From Pseudomonas sp. GV071 (lineage in GTDB: Bacteria > Pseudomonadota > Gammaproteobacteria > Pseudomonadales > Pseudomonadaceae), in the NCBI RefSeq assembly GCF_003050835.1, contig NZ_QAOJ01000009.1, positions 124,001-188,000 of the forward strand: DNA of 64,000 nt. Reading direction: 5' to 3'. A program made the position numbers and the translations under genes. Positions 49,104-57,533 of the stretch are shown piece by piece. The notes beneath the pieces were generated by a model. That model was given only the letters and a program-made list of their open reading frames with translations. It made no database searches and was not told the DNA's origin. How positions within the stretch are numbered: position 1 is the first letter of the stretch; each line of letters opens with the position of its first letter.

Positions 49104-49273
49104 TTATTTGTCTCCGCTATGAATTCACCGGGATTATGCCAGCAGCGCGGTTGCTCAAGCATTCGCATTCGAGCGGCCATGCGTGTGTTTCTGTCGCTGG
49201 CAAGCATGCCGAGGCCCGTGCCTTTCAGCTACCGTGGGCCCGGACGTATTGGTTAAAGGCGAGGCAAACCGCA

Positions 49274-50281
49274 ATGCAACGTCGTGACTTCAGTGACGTG
49301 ATGAAGAACAAGAACTACCGCTACCTGGACGATGGCAAGAAAGCGTCCGGCAAACAGGCGCGGGTGGGCTTTCTGCTGCTAGAGCATTTTTCCCTGCCGG
49401 CGTTTACCCAGGCGCTGGACACCCTGATCACCGCCAATCTGCTGCAGGCCAACTCGTTTGCAGTGACGCATTTCAGCCTCGACGGTAATGAAGTGATCAG
49501 CGACCTGGGCCTGGTGATCAGTCCCGATGCCGAGCTTAACCATGCCGGCCTCAATGACTTGAACATGCTGGTGGTGTGCGGTGGCTACCGCACGCCTTTG
49601 CACGCCGACAAAGCCTTGATGCAGCTACTTCGCGACGCCGCTCGCTTGGGCATGCCATTGGGCGGCTTGTGGAACGGTGCCTGGTTTCTCGGCCATGCCG
49701 GGCTGCTCGATGGCTACCGCTGCGCCATTCATCCCGAGCATCGTTCGGCCTTGGTGGAAGTCGCCAAACGGGCCGAGGTGACAAGCGAAAGTTATGTGAT
49801 TGACCGCGACCGACTCACCGCTTCGTCCGCTTCCGGCGCACCCGCCATGATTCTGGAATGGATCAAACAGCAACATACCCGCGCCCTGGTCGATGGCATT
49901 GAAGACATCCTCGCCTTCGAGGCTTCGCGCTATCGGCGGGTGAACCCCAAGTCCCTGCTGAAAATCAGCGACCCCACCCGCCAGGTGGTGGAACTGATGG
50001 AAGCCAACCTGGAAGAGCTGCTCGAACTCGACCAATTGGCCGAGTACGTCGGCCGTTCACGACGCCAGGTCGAGCGCCTGTTCCGCGAGCAACTGGGCAC
50101 CACCCCGCAACGCTACTACCTGGAGCTGCGCATCACCGAAGCGCGGCGCTTGCTGCAGCACAGCAAACTGTCGGTGGCAGACGTTGGCCTGGCCTGCGGT
50201 TTTGTCACCAGCAGCCACTTCAGCCGCTGCTACAGCTCCTACTACGGCTATCGGCCGTCGAAGGAAAAGCGCTTGGTGTGA
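49274..50281 (+). CDS. GlxA-type transcriptional regulator (PfpI-like plus AraC)
   Basis: From ATG 49274 this is a 335-residue protein. An N-terminal DJ-1/PfpI-like domain (about 20-190) has RVGFLLLEHFSLPAFTQALD and GGLWNGAWFLGHAGLLDGYR, where Asn-Gly-Ala replaces the usual nucleophile Cys. A C-terminal AraC domain follows (LDQLAEYVGRSRRQVERLFR; LSVADVGLACGFVTSSHFSR). It belongs with the CdhR/GbdR/ArgR-like regulators that control quaternary amine or amino acid catabolism. The longer frame to 49136 has no ribosome site; GAGG lies before the chosen ATG. Its target is not evident here. Confidence 0.85.
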   Translation: MQRRDFSDVMKNKNYRYLDDGKKASGKQARVGFLLLEHFSLPAFTQALDTLITANLLQANSFAVTHFSLDGNEVISDLGLVISPDAELNHAGLNDLNMLVVCGGYRTPLHADKALMQLLRDAARLGMPLGGLWNGAWFLGHAGLLDGYRCAIHPEHRSALVEVAKRAEVTSESYVIDRDRLTASSASGAPAMILEWIKQQHTRALVDGIEDILAFEASRYRRVNPKSLLKISDPTRQVVELMEANLEELLELDQLAEYVGRSRRQVERLFREQLGTTPQRYYLELRITEARRLLQHSKLSVADVGLACGFVTSSHFSRCYSSYYGYRPSKEKRLV

Positions 50282-50365
50282 ATGGCCATTTTGCCTGCTG
50301 GTCAGCACCCAGGAGGTGCCCAAACACTGCACTGAACTGTCGTTGATTCGGGTTTGCCCAATAGG

Positions 50366-51073
50366 CTAATTGATAATTTTCACGCCGTTCCTGATGGTGT
50401 CGATCGGCCCGAACAGCGTCGCGTAGCGTAACGTCGCGTTGGCGTGCTCGCGCATGATTGCTTCGGCGCGGGCGCCTTGCCCGTTGGCCAGCGCGTCGAC
50501 CGCTGCATGGTGTTGCAGATGGGCAAAATTGAAACGCCGATATTCCTGCGCCAGGTTGTTGCGGTCCACTGCTAGCGAGCTGACCGACGCGAACGGCAGG
50601 TGCGCATGGCGCGCCAGCGCCTCGGCGATGGCCGGGTTGGCGCTGGCCGCCACCACCAGCTGATGAAACCGTTTGTTGATGTCGTGGTACTGCACCAGAT
50701 CGTCTTCGCTGACAAAGCCCTTCTCGAACAGCTTGTCGCCGTCTGCCAGGCACGCCAGCAGCGCTGTATGCGTCTGCGGCGATAACCCGCGCTCGGCCGC
50801 CTGCCGCGCCGCCAAGCCCTCCAGCACACCGCGCACTTCTACTGCGCCGGCCAGGTCCTCGGCGGACATCTTGCGCACCGCCAGGCCGCGCGCGCCCTGG
50901 GCGATCAGCAAGCCTTCCTGTTTCAACGCACGAAACGCCATGCGAATGGGCATACGCGATACACCCAAACGTTCGGCCAGGGACGTCTCAGTGACGCGAT
51001 CGCCAGCGGCCAGTTCGCCGTCGACGATCATCTTGCGAAGCAAGCTCAACACTCGTTGTCCGGCACCACTCAT
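50366..51073 (-). CDS. vanR: GntR-family (FCD) repressor of vanillate catabolism
   Basis: This 235-residue regulator has an N-terminal GntR winged helix (LLRKMIVDGELAAGDRVTET SLAERLGVSRMPIRMAFRAL, residues 10-50). A C-terminal FCD helical domain follows (VRGVLEGLAARQAAERG; HDINKRFHQLVVAASANPAI) that binds an organic acid with a metal. It diverges from vanA, and three GGATCC-centred palindromes lie between them, one of them 11 nt from its own start. By analogy with VanR of other bacteria, vanillate should release repression of vanAB and vanR. Confidence 0.88.
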   Translation of the reverse strand: MSGAGQRVLSLLRKMIVDGELAAGDRVTETSLAERLGVSRMPIRMAFRALKQEGLLIAQGARGLAVRKMSAEDLAGAVEVRGVLEGLAARQAAERGLSPQTHTALLACLADGDKLFEKGFVSEDDLVQYHDINKRFHQLVVAASANPAIAEALARHAHLPFASVSSLAVDRNNLAQEYRRFNFAHLQHHAAVDALANGQGARAEAIMREHANATLRYATLFGPIDTIRNGVKIIN

Positions 51074-51083
51074 GATTGCTCTC

Positions 51084-51093
51084 TTGGATCCAA
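51084..51093. promoter_or_regulatory. VanR operator site 1
   Basis: TTGGATCCAA is a perfect 10-bp palindrome 11 nt upstream of the vanR start. It matches the ATTGGATCCAAT-type VanR operator known from other bacteria. Confidence 0.65.
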
Positions 51094-51185
51094 AGCTTGG
51101 GCGCCACTGTAGCGCTTGCTGGCCCGATCGTGCAGCTATGCAGCGCTGCGTTTCTGCCTAGAAGGTGTTCGCTGATCGAACGGCT

Positions 51186-51195
51186 ATTGGATCCA
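51186..51195. promoter_or_regulatory. VanR operator site 2
   Basis: ATTGGATCCA contains the same TGGATCCA core as sites 1 and 3. Its centre is 103 bp from site 1 and 52 bp from site 3, close to whole helical turns. Confidence 0.6.
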
Positions 51196-51237
51196 CTGGC
51201 TGGTAATTTTTACGGGTTAACCTGAGGCTAAGCACAA

Positions 51238-51248
51238 ATTGGATCCAT
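51238..51248. promoter_or_regulatory. VanR operator site 3 at the vanA promoter
   Basis: ATTGGATCCAT lies 26 nt before the vanA ATG, where binding would block RNA polymerase. Confidence 0.65.
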
Positions 51249-51274
51249 AAAAATAACAGCCAATGGTGAGAAAC

Positions 51275-52330
51275 ATGTTTCCCAAGAACACATGGTATGT
51301 AGCGGCAACTGCGGACGAACTGACGGACAAGCCGCTGGCCAGAACCCTCTGCAACGAACGGATGGTGTTCTATCGCAATGCCCAGGGTCAGGTTACGGCC
51401 CTGGAAGACTTCTGCCCTCACCGCGGTGCACCCCTGTCTTTGGGATCCATTGTCGACGGCAATCTGGTGTGCGGTTACCACGGTCTGGTGATGGGCGAGG
51501 ACGGAAAAACCGTGTCGATGCCCAACCAGCGCGTGCAGAGTTTTCCCTGCATCAAGCGCTTTGCCGCGCAGGAGCGATACGGGTTTATCTGGGTCTGGCC
51601 GGGCGACGCGGCACTGGCCGATCCGGCACTGATCCATCATCTGGAATGGGCGGACAACCCGCAGTGGGCGTATGGCGGCGGGCTGTATCACATCGCCTGC
51701 GATTACCGCCTGATGATCGACAACCTCATGGACCTCACCCACGAAACCTACGTGCACGCCTCAAGCATTGGCCAAAAGGAAATCGATGAGGCGCCGGTTA
51801 CCACCAAGGTCGAAGGCGACAGCGTGGTGACCAGTCGCTTTATGCAGAACGTGATGGCACCGCCTTTCTGGCAGGCGGCGTTACGTGGCAATGGCCTGGC
51901 TGACAATGTGCCGGTGGATCGCTGGCAGATCTGCCGGTTCACTCCGCCGTCCCATGTGTTGATTGAAGTGGGCGTCGCCCATGCTGGCAAGGGTGGCTAC
52001 GACGCGCCTGCCGAGCATAAGGCCGGCAGCATAGTGGTCGACTTTATTACGCCTGAAACAGATACCTCGATCTGGTACTTCTGGGGCATGGCCCGCCACT
52101 TCAACCCAGGCGACTCCGAGCTCACGGAAACCATTCGTATGGGGCAGGGCAAAATCTTTGCCGAAGACCTCGAGATGCTTGAGCAGCAACAACGCAACCT
52201 GTTGGCCCATCCCGACCGAGCCCTGTTGAAACTGAATATCGATGCCGGTGGCGTGCAGTCGCGGCGCATTCTGCAACGGATCATCGCCAGCGAGCAGCCG
52301 GTGGCGATTATCGCGCGGAGCGCATCGTGA
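51275..52330 (+). CDS. vanA: Vanillate O-demethylase, oxygenase subunit
   Basis: From ATG 51275 the product is a 351-residue Rieske non-heme iron oxygenase alpha subunit. The Rieske cluster ligands are CPHRGAPLS and CGYHGLVM. The mononuclear iron ligands are in [16 protein letters not shown]. It demethylates vanillate to protocatechuate and formaldehyde with electrons from VanB, linking lignin-derived aromatics to the beta-ketoadipate route. [12 protein letters not shown] is the family's standard N-terminus, which sets the start (four codons inside the open frame). The stop codon overlaps the vanB ATG. Confidence 0.95.
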   Translation: MFPKNTWYVAATADELTDKPLARTLCNERMVFYRNAQGQVTALEDFCPHRGAPLSLGSIVDGNLVCGYHGLVMGEDGKTVSMPNQRVQSFPCIKRFAAQERYGFIWVWPGDAALADPALIHHLEWADNPQWAYGGGLYHIACDYRLMIDNLMDLTHETYVHASSIGQKEIDEAPVTTKVEGDSVVTSRFMQNVMAPPFWQAALRGNGLADNVPVDRWQICRFTPPSHVLIEVGVAHAGKGGYDAPAEHKAGSIVVDFITPETDTSIWYFWGMARHFNPGDSELTETIRMGQGKIFAEDLEMLEQQQRNLLAHPDRALLKLNIDAGGVQSRRILQRIIASEQPVAIIARSAS

Positions 52331-53280
52331 TGGAACTGCGCATTGCTGCCATGCGCTGGTTGGCAACCGAAATCATCGGCGTGGAACTGGTGGCGTTGGA
52401 CGGCTCGGTACTGCCGCCATTCGATGCCGGAGCCCATATCGACGTACATTTGCCGGGCGCGCTGATTCGCCAATATTCGCTCTGCAACCACCCCGACGAG
52501 CGCCATCGGTATTGCATCGGCGTGCTTAAGGATGCCGCCTCGCGCGGCGGCTCCCGTGCCGTCCATGACCAGTTGCGCGTCGGCCAGACGGTGCAGGTAA
52601 GCGCGCCGCGCAACCTCTTCGCTCTGCAGGGCGGTGCCGGTCGCAGCGTGTTGTTGGCTGGCGGCATTGGCATCACGCCGATGCTGAGCATGGCCCAGCG
52701 CCTGGCGCAGCAAGGACGCGATTTCGAACTGCACTATTGCGTACGCTCCAAAGGCCGTGCGGCCTTTATCGACACATTGCACAACAGTGCTTTTGCCGCA
52801 CAGGTGCACCTGCATGTCGATGACGGAGCGGCGCAGCAAAAGCTCGATATGGCGGGCGTGCTCGCCGCCCAGGACGATCAGGCCCATCTGTATGTGTGTG
52901 GGCCGACGGGTTTTATGGAGCACGTGCTGAACAGTGCGCGCGCCCATCAATGGCCCGAGGCACGGTTGCACCGCGAGTACTTCGCTGCGGCTCCGCGCGC
53001 CGAGGGCGACGCTGGCAGCTTTGAAGTGCGCCTGCGCAGCACCGGCCTGCAGGTTCTGGTGCCGGCAGACAAGACGGTGGTTCAGGCACTGGAGGAGGCC
53101 GGCGTTTTTATTCCGGTGTCGTGCGAGCAAGGGTTTTGCGGAACGTGCCTGACCGCTGTACTGGGCGGGCAGCCCGACCACCGGGATTCGTTTTTGACTG
53201 ACGCAGAGAAAGCCCGAAACAACCAGTTCACGCCCTGTTGTTCACGAGCAAAAAGTGCGGTGCTCGAATTGGATCTGTAA
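52330..53280 (+). CDS. vanB: Vanillate O-demethylase, reductase subunit
   Basis: This 316-residue class IA-type reductase has an N-terminal flavin domain ([20 protein letters not shown], the RxYS FMN motif), an NAD(H)-binding part ([28 protein letters not shown]), and a C-terminal plant-type [2Fe-2S] ferredoxin with four Cys ([15 protein letters not shown] ... PCCS). It passes electrons from NADH to VanA. The ATG at 52330 overlaps the vanA TGA by one base, so the two are co-translated. Confidence 0.95.
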   Translation: MELRIAAMRWLATEIIGVELVALDGSVLPPFDAGAHIDVHLPGALIRQYSLCNHPDERHRYCIGVLKDAASRGGSRAVHDQLRVGQTVQVSAPRNLFALQGGAGRSVLLAGGIGITPMLSMAQRLAQQGRDFELHYCVRSKGRAAFIDTLHNSAFAAQVHLHVDDGAAQQKLDMAGVLAAQDDQAHLYVCGPTGFMEHVLNSARAHQWPEARLHREYFAAAPRAEGDAGSFEVRLRSTGLQVLVPADKTVVQALEEAGVFIPVSCEQGFCGTCLTAVLGGQPDHRDSFLTDAEKARNNQFTPCCSRAKSAVLELDL

Positions 53281-53410
53281 GGCCGACCGCGCCTCGGACT
53301 AATCGGGTGCACACCGCGCTTGCGTGGCGGCAGCTGTGCCTTGACCAACTCCACGGAGGGAGAGGTCAAACAGTCGCGGGCGTTCCTCCCATTACTGTGC
53401 GCCATACAAC

Positions 53411-53426
53411 TGTTGCTCCAGCAACA
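53411..53426. promoter_or_regulatory. Enhancer-type dyad TGTTGC-N4-GCAACA (SfnR site candidate)
   Basis: TGTTGCTCCAGCAACA is a perfect inverted repeat with a two-base centre, ending 84 nt upstream of the -24 GG at 53511. The same half sites occur at 60738-60753 with the same 84-nt distance to the msu sigma-54 promoter. It is a likely binding site of the sigma-54 activator encoded at 56425-57531. Confidence 0.65.
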
Positions 53427-53508
53427 CCTGATCAGCAGGCTGTTTCTCCTCTAACAGCCGTTTTTCCATGCTTTCTGCCAAAGCCCCGGCCCGCCTGGGT
53501 TTCACGGG

Positions 53509-53526
53509 TTGGCATGAGTGCTGCAA
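53509..53526 (+). promoter_or_regulatory. Sigma-54 (-24/-12) promoter of the sulfonate transporter operon
   Basis: TTGGCATGAGTGCTGCAA contains GG (53511-53512), ten bases, then GC (53523-53524), as in TGGCAC-N5-TTGCA. The predicted start is near 53536, 82 nt before the first codon. Confidence 0.7.
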
Positions 53527-53617
53527 TATTCCTGGTGAATAGCGAGGTTCTTTCTTTTCCTTTCTTTTTGGAATAAGCAAAGCGCCAATCGTGCCCGCCC
53601 TCGTCAGGAGTTCTGCC

Positions 53618-54625
53618 ATGCGTTCCACCCCGTTCAGCACAAGCCGTCTGGCTCGTTTTTTCTCGGTTGCCAGCCTGGTGCTGGGTTCTTCGTTGGGTTT
53701 GCTCGGCAGCGCGCAAGCGGATGAAGCGCTGCCCAAAGAGCTGCGTCTGGACTACGCCTACTACTCGCCGACCAGCCTGGTGCTCAAACACTTCGGCTGG
53801 CTGGAGCAAAGCGTGGGCGAGGGTAGCAAGGTGACCTGGACCCTCAGCCAGGGCAGCAACCGCGCGTTGGAATACCTCAACAGTGGCAGCATCGATTTCG
53901 GTTCCACCGCCGGCCTGGCCGCCGTGTTGAGCCGCGCCAACGGCAGCCCGATCAAGACCGTGTACATCGCCAGCCGTCCGGAGTGGACCGCGTTGGTGGT
54001 GGGCAAAGACTCGCCGATCAAAACCGTCGCTGACCTCAAGGGTCACAAGATCGCTGCCACCAAGGGCACCGACCCGTACCTGTTTACCCTGCGCAGCCTG
54101 GAGCAGGCCGGCCTGAGCAAAAACGATGTGGAGCTGGTGCACCTGCAGCACGCCGATGGCCGCATTGCCCTGGAGAAAGGTGATGTCGACGCCTGGGCTG
54201 GCCTCGACCCGTTGCTGGCGGCCAGCCAGCTGCAGGCCGGTTCGCGGATCCTTTACCACAACGTCAATTTCAACAGCTACGGCGTGATCAACGTCACCGA
54301 GAAGTTCGCCAAGCAATACCCGCAGGCCATCGACAAGGTGATCAGCGCTTATGAAAAAGCCCGCAAGTGGGCACAGGAAAACCCGGAAGAGCTGGCGCAG
54401 ATCCTTTCCAAGGAATCCGGCCTGCCGCTGGACGTGGCCAAGCTGCAACTGCAGCGCACTGATTTCAGCAATTCGCAGCCAGGTGCCGAGCACATTGCGG
54501 CGCTGAAAGCGGCGGCGCCGATTCTGGTGACCGAAGAACTGGTGCGCAAAGGTGTGGATGTGAATGCCGTAGTGGATCAGTTGATCGAGCCGTCGTTCAG
54601 CAAGCAGGCCGTTGCGGCTAAGTAA
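53618..54625 (+). CDS. Sulfonate-type ABC transporter substrate-binding protein
   Basis: From ATG 53618 this is a 335-residue periplasmic protein with a signal peptide (MRSTPFSTSRLARFFSVASL ... SAQA) and the SsuA/TauA fold: RLDYAYYSPTSLVLKHFGWL, SQGSNRALEYLNSGSIDFGS, SVADLKGHKIAATKGTDPYL-like strand after SPIKT. It captures an aliphatic sulfonate or sulfonate-like compound for the permease and ATPase encoded downstream. AGGAG lies nine bases before the ATG. A sigma-54 promoter precedes it, unlike the CysB-type promoters usual for ssu genes, which suggests it belongs to the SfnR regulon. Confidence 0.88.
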   Translation: MRSTPFSTSRLARFFSVASLVLGSSLGLLGSAQADEALPKELRLDYAYYSPTSLVLKHFGWLEQSVGEGSKVTWTLSQGSNRALEYLNSGSIDFGSTAGLAAVLSRANGSPIKTVYIASRPEWTALVVGKDSPIKTVADLKGHKIAATKGTDPYLFTLRSLEQAGLSKNDVELVHLQHADGRIALEKGDVDAWAGLDPLLAASQLQAGSRILYHNVNFNSYGVINVTEKFAKQYPQAIDKVISAYEKARKWAQENPEELAQILSKESGLPLDVAKLQLQRTDFSNSQPGAEHIAALKAAAPILVTEELVRKGVDVNAVVDQLIEPSFSKQAVAAK

Positions 54626-54643
54626 TTTTTTATGGCTACCCCT

Positions 54644-54701
54644 GTGGGAGGGGCTTCAGCCGCGATGCTGTTAAAAGCATCGCGGCTGAAGCCCCTCCCA
54701 C
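54644..54701. repeat. REP-type long palindrome between binding-protein and permease genes
   Basis: Perfect 26-bp arms (54644-54669 and 54676-54701) flank a 6-nt loop and carry the REP-like core GGCTTCAGCCGCGATGC. A related pair lies at 60784-60851. In the transcript it forms a very stable hairpin that may raise the level of binding protein over permease. Confidence 0.85.
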
Positions 54702-54729
54702 CTGTACATCGTTACATTGGGACAACCCT

Positions 54730-55569
54730 ATGACGAGCAAAAGCAAAACCCTGCCCGCCCTTGCGGAAAACCACTGGAAGCCGGGCTTCAACGCCGCCGC
54801 CTGGAAACGCCGTGGCAAAGGCTTGGTGTTGCCGGTGCTAGCCTTGTTGCTGCTTGAATTCGTGGTGCGCATCGGTTGGGTGCCTTCGTACCAGTTGCCC
54901 GCGCCCAGCGAGATTTTCCTCACCCTGCGCGACCTCGCTGACGGCCCGTTGTGGAGCCATATCGGCGTAAGCCTGCTGCGGGTTTTTTCCGGCTTTGCCA
55001 TCGGTGCTTCGCTGGCCTTGCTGGCCGCCGCCTGGGTCGGTTTGAGTCGCGAAGCGGAGGCCTATCTGGAACCGACCTTCGCCGGCCTGCGGGCGATTCC
55101 GAGCCTGGCCTGGGTGCCGCTGTTGCTGCTGTGGCTGGGCATCGATGAAACCTCCAAGGTGGTGCTGATCGCCATCGGCGCGTTTTTTCCGGTGTACCTC
55201 AACGGCGTGGCGGCGATCCGTAATATCGACCGCAAGCTGGTGGAAGTGGGGCAGATGTACGGCTTCAGTTCCGCCCGTTTGGCGCGGCGCATCCTCTTGC
55301 CTGCGGCGCTGCCGGGGCTGTTTACCGGGTTGCGCAGCGGCATGAGCCTGGCCTGGATGTTCCTCGTGGCGGCCGAGCTGATTGCCGCCACCAAGGGCCT
55401 GGGTTACCTGCTTACCGACGGCCGCGAAACCTCGCGCCCGGACATCGTGCTGGCGGCGATCATTGTGCTGGCCCTGCTGGGCAAACTCTGTGATGGCCTG
55501 CTGGCCAAACTGGAACAGCATTTTCTCGATTGGCGTGATGCCTTTACCGGCAATGGCGGGGAGCGTTGA
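54730..55569 (+). CDS. Sulfonate-type ABC transporter permease
   Basis: This 279-residue inner-membrane protein has six helices and the binding-protein-dependent transport EAA loop (EVGQMYGFSSARLARRILLP, then AALPGLFTGLRSGMSLAWMF). It is closest to SsuC/TauC. The hydrophilic first 30 residues are cytosolic. It is followed at a 2-nt gap by the ATPase gene, and the REP-type hairpin separates it from the binding-protein gene. Confidence 0.9.
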   Translation: MTSKSKTLPALAENHWKPGFNAAAWKRRGKGLVLPVLALLLLEFVVRIGWVPSYQLPAPSEIFLTLRDLADGPLWSHIGVSLLRVFSGFAIGASLALLAAAWVGLSREAEAYLEPTFAGLRAIPSLAWVPLLLLWLGIDETSKVVLIAIGAFFPVYLNGVAAIRNIDRKLVEVGQMYGFSSARLARRILLPAALPGLFTGLRSGMSLAWMFLVAAELIAATKGLGYLLTDGRETSRPDIVLAAIIVLALLGKLCDGLLAKLEQHFLDWRDAFTGNGGER

Positions 55570-55571
55570 GC

Positions 55572-56294
55572 ATGGCCGAGGCCTTATTGAACGTGCGCGT
55601 CGAGCGCAAGAATTTCGCTGCTGTCACCGTGCTGCGCAACATCCACCTGCAGTTGCAAGAACGCGAAGTGGTCAGCCTGCTCGGCCCCAGTGGCTGCGGC
55701 AAAAGCACCTTGCTGCGCATCGCCGCCGGCCTTGAGCGTGAGTTCAGCGGCGCGGTAAACCGTGGCGGGCAGGGCGGTGAAGTGGCTTTCGTGTTTCAGG
55801 AACCACGGCTGATGCCCTGGCTCAGCGTGGCGGAAAACATCGGCTTCAGCGCCGGCCCCCAGTACGACAAAAAGTGGGTACAGCAACTGATCAGCGAAGT
55901 CGGCCTCGACGGTTTTGCCGAGGCCTTGCCCAAGCAATTGTCGGGCGGCATGGCCCAGCGTGTGGCCCTGGCCCGTGGTCTGTATTCACGGCCACGGGTG
56001 TTGCTGCTGGATGAACCCTTCAGTGCCGTCGACGCTTTCACCCGCATGAAGCTGCAGGACCTGTTGCTGCAACTGGCCGAGCGCCACGGCATTGCCTTGC
56101 TGCTGGTGACCCATGATGTCGACGAGGCGCTGTACCTGAGCGATCGGGTGCTGGTGATGGGCAGCTCGCAGCCGAGCAGTATTCGTCTGGAGCTGGGCGT
56201 GCCAGTGACCCGGCCACGGGATCGCCGCGATCCGCGCTTGGCCACGCTGAAAGTGGAAGCGTTGACCGAATTGCAGTTGGCGCATGTGATTTAG
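55572..56294 (+). CDS. Sulfonate-type ABC transporter ATP-binding protein
   Basis: This 240-residue ABC ATPase has Walker A GPSGCGKST (about residues 37-45), the Q-loop FQEPRLMPW, the signature LSGGMAQRVALARGL, Walker B VLLLDEPFSAVD and the H-loop VTHDVDEAL. FQEPRLMPWLSVAENI is typical of SsuB/TauB-type importers. ATG 55572 lies just after the permease stop. A repeat follows the gene. Confidence 0.92.
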   Translation: MAEALLNVRVERKNFAAVTVLRNIHLQLQEREVVSLLGPSGCGKSTLLRIAAGLEREFSGAVNRGGQGGEVAFVFQEPRLMPWLSVAENIGFSAGPQYDKKWVQQLISEVGLDGFAEALPKQLSGGMAQRVALARGLYSRPRVLLLDEPFSAVDAFTRMKLQDLLLQLAERHGIALLLVTHDVDEALYLSDRVLVMGSSQPSSIRLELGVPVTRPRDRRDPRLATLKVEALTELQLAHVI

Positions 56295-56308
56295 GGGGTA
56301 CCGCTGAC

Positions 56309-56411
56309 CCTCTCCCCCAGCCCCTCTCCCGCACGCGGGAGAGGGGAGCTCAACCGTGTCACGGTCCAGTCCCCTCGCCCCACCGGGGAGAGGGTTAGGG
56401 TGAGGGGGGCA
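56309..56411. repeat. CCCTCTCCCC-type repeat between convergent genes
   Basis: Outer arms CCCTCTCCCC (56309-56318) and GGGGAGAGGG (56386-56395) enclose a perfect 12-bp hairpin (56322-56333 with 56336-56347). A tail of the GGGTTAGGGTGAGGGGG kind follows. This dispersed palindromic repeat is common in Pseudomonas genomes (from memory). It lies between the convergent transporter and sfnR genes and may stop transcription both ways. Confidence 0.75.
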
Positions 56412-56424
56412 ACGAACAGCCTGG

Positions 56425-57531
56425 CTAAATCGAAAGGTGCAACACCCGATTCCCCGCCTGCACCTCTTCCCCACGCCGTTTGTTCACCACCAGCTCACCA
56501 ATGGCAATCAACCGTGCGCGGGTGATGTTGCGGCTCAGGCCCAGCAGGCTGGCGGTGTGTACCTGGTTGTAGTGGCAGAAGCGGTAGGCGGCGCGCAGCA
56601 GGGTGTCTTCGACCTTTTCGTGCAGGCCCCCGGCTTGTTCTTCGAACAGGCGCAGGAAGGCGCGTTGCAGCAAGGCCTCGGCGGACTCTTCGGTGGTTGG
56701 CTGTTCGTCCTGACGCTCGATGCGCATGTTCGATAGGCGCAGGTCATCTTCGCGGATCAGGTCGTCGCGGCAGATCAGCAGGGTGTGGTGAATGACGTTT
56801 TCAAGCTCGCGGATATTGCCCGGCCAGCCGTAGCTCACCAGTTTGCGTTCGGCCTCGCTGCTCAGCTGAACGTCGCCATAACCCAGGCGCCCGCTGTAGC
56901 TGCGCACGAAGTGGCGGGTCAGTGGCAGGATGTCGCCGGGGCGTTCGCGCAGGGGGTGCAGTTGCAGGCTGACGACGTTCAGGCGGTAGAACAGGTCTTC
57001 ACGGAAATGCCCGGCGTTGATGGCTTTTTCCAGCAGAACGTTGGTGGCGGCCAGCACCCGTACGTTGATAGGAATGCTTTTGCGTGACCCCAGGCGCACG
57101 ACTTCGCGCTCTTGCAACACGCGCAGCAGTTTCACCTGGATGGCCATTGGCAGGTCGCCGATCTCATCGAGGAACAGGGTGCCGCCGTTGGCTTCTTCAA
57201 ACCACCCGGCCTTGGCCGCCAGGGCGCCGGTGAAGGCGCCTTTTTCGTGGCCGAACAGTTCGGCCTCCACCAGTGACTCGGAAAACGCGCCGCAGTTGAC
57301 CGCCACGAACGGCCCACTGCTGCGGTGGCTGAGGTTGTGGATATGCCGCGCCACCAACTCTTTACCGGTACCGGTTTCGCCAATGATCAGGACGCTGGCC
57401 TCGCTGGGGGCGACCTGTTGCAAGTGGGCGAGAAGGGCCTGCGATTTGGGGTCTTCGAACACCTGTGCGGTGGCCCGGATCGAGGTTGCCAGTGCGGGAG
57501 AAGCTGGGAGGGTAAGCAGTTGCATGGTCAT
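56425..57531 (-). CDS. sfnR: Sigma-54-dependent activator without sensory domain (SfnR type)
   Basis: This 368-residue enhancer-binding protein consists almost only of the AAA+ domain (about 30-265) and a Fis-like helix-turn-helix (about 325-355, TASLLGLSRNITRARLIAIG). Walker A is GETGTGKE, the sigma-54-contact loop GAFTGA is intact, and Walker B is GGTLFLDEIGDLP. Lack of an N-terminal sensor domain is typical of SfnR, whose activity is set by its expression in sulfur limitation. It is the last gene of msuE-msuD-msuC-sfnR (2-nt gap to msuC). Both sigma-54 promoters of the region carry the same upstream dyad, probably its site. ATG 57525 is an alternative start. Confidence 0.88.
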   Translation of the reverse strand: MTMQLLTLPASPALATSIRATAQVFEDPKSQALLAHLQQVAPSEASVLIIGETGTGKELVARHIHNLSHRSSGPFVAVNCGAFSESLVEAELFGHEKGAFTGALAAKAGWFEEANGGTLFLDEIGDLPMAIQVKLLRVLQEREVVRLGSRKSIPINVRVLAATNVLLEKAINAGHFREDLFYRLNVVSLQLHPLRERPGDILPLTRHFVRSYSGRLGYGDVQLSSEAERKLVSYGWPGNIRELENVIHHTLLICRDDLIREDDLRLSNMRIERQDEQPTTEESAEALLQRAFLRLFEEQAGGLHEKVEDTLLRAAYRFCHYNQVHTASLLGLSRNITRARLIAIGELVVNKRRGEEVQAGNRVLHLSI

Positions 57532-57533
57532 GC

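Larger units (their letters stand above)
53281..53617. other. 337-bp intergenic region with sigma-54 promoter and enhancer candidate
   Basis: This gap between vanB and the sulfonate transporter holds no gene. It contains a 16-bp dyad (53411-53426) and a good -24/-12 element (53509-53526). An open frame through it in the plus direction has no ribosome site. Confidence 0.7.

Noticed and set aside
51441-51450. GGATCC inside vanA as a fourth VanR site
   Set aside because: Flanks read TTTGG-GATCC-ATTG and lack the TTGGATCCA form; it lies in coding sequence.
51997-54493. Two long minus-strand frames over vanAB and the sulfonate-binding-protein gene
   Set aside because: Antisense to well-identified genes and without start signals.
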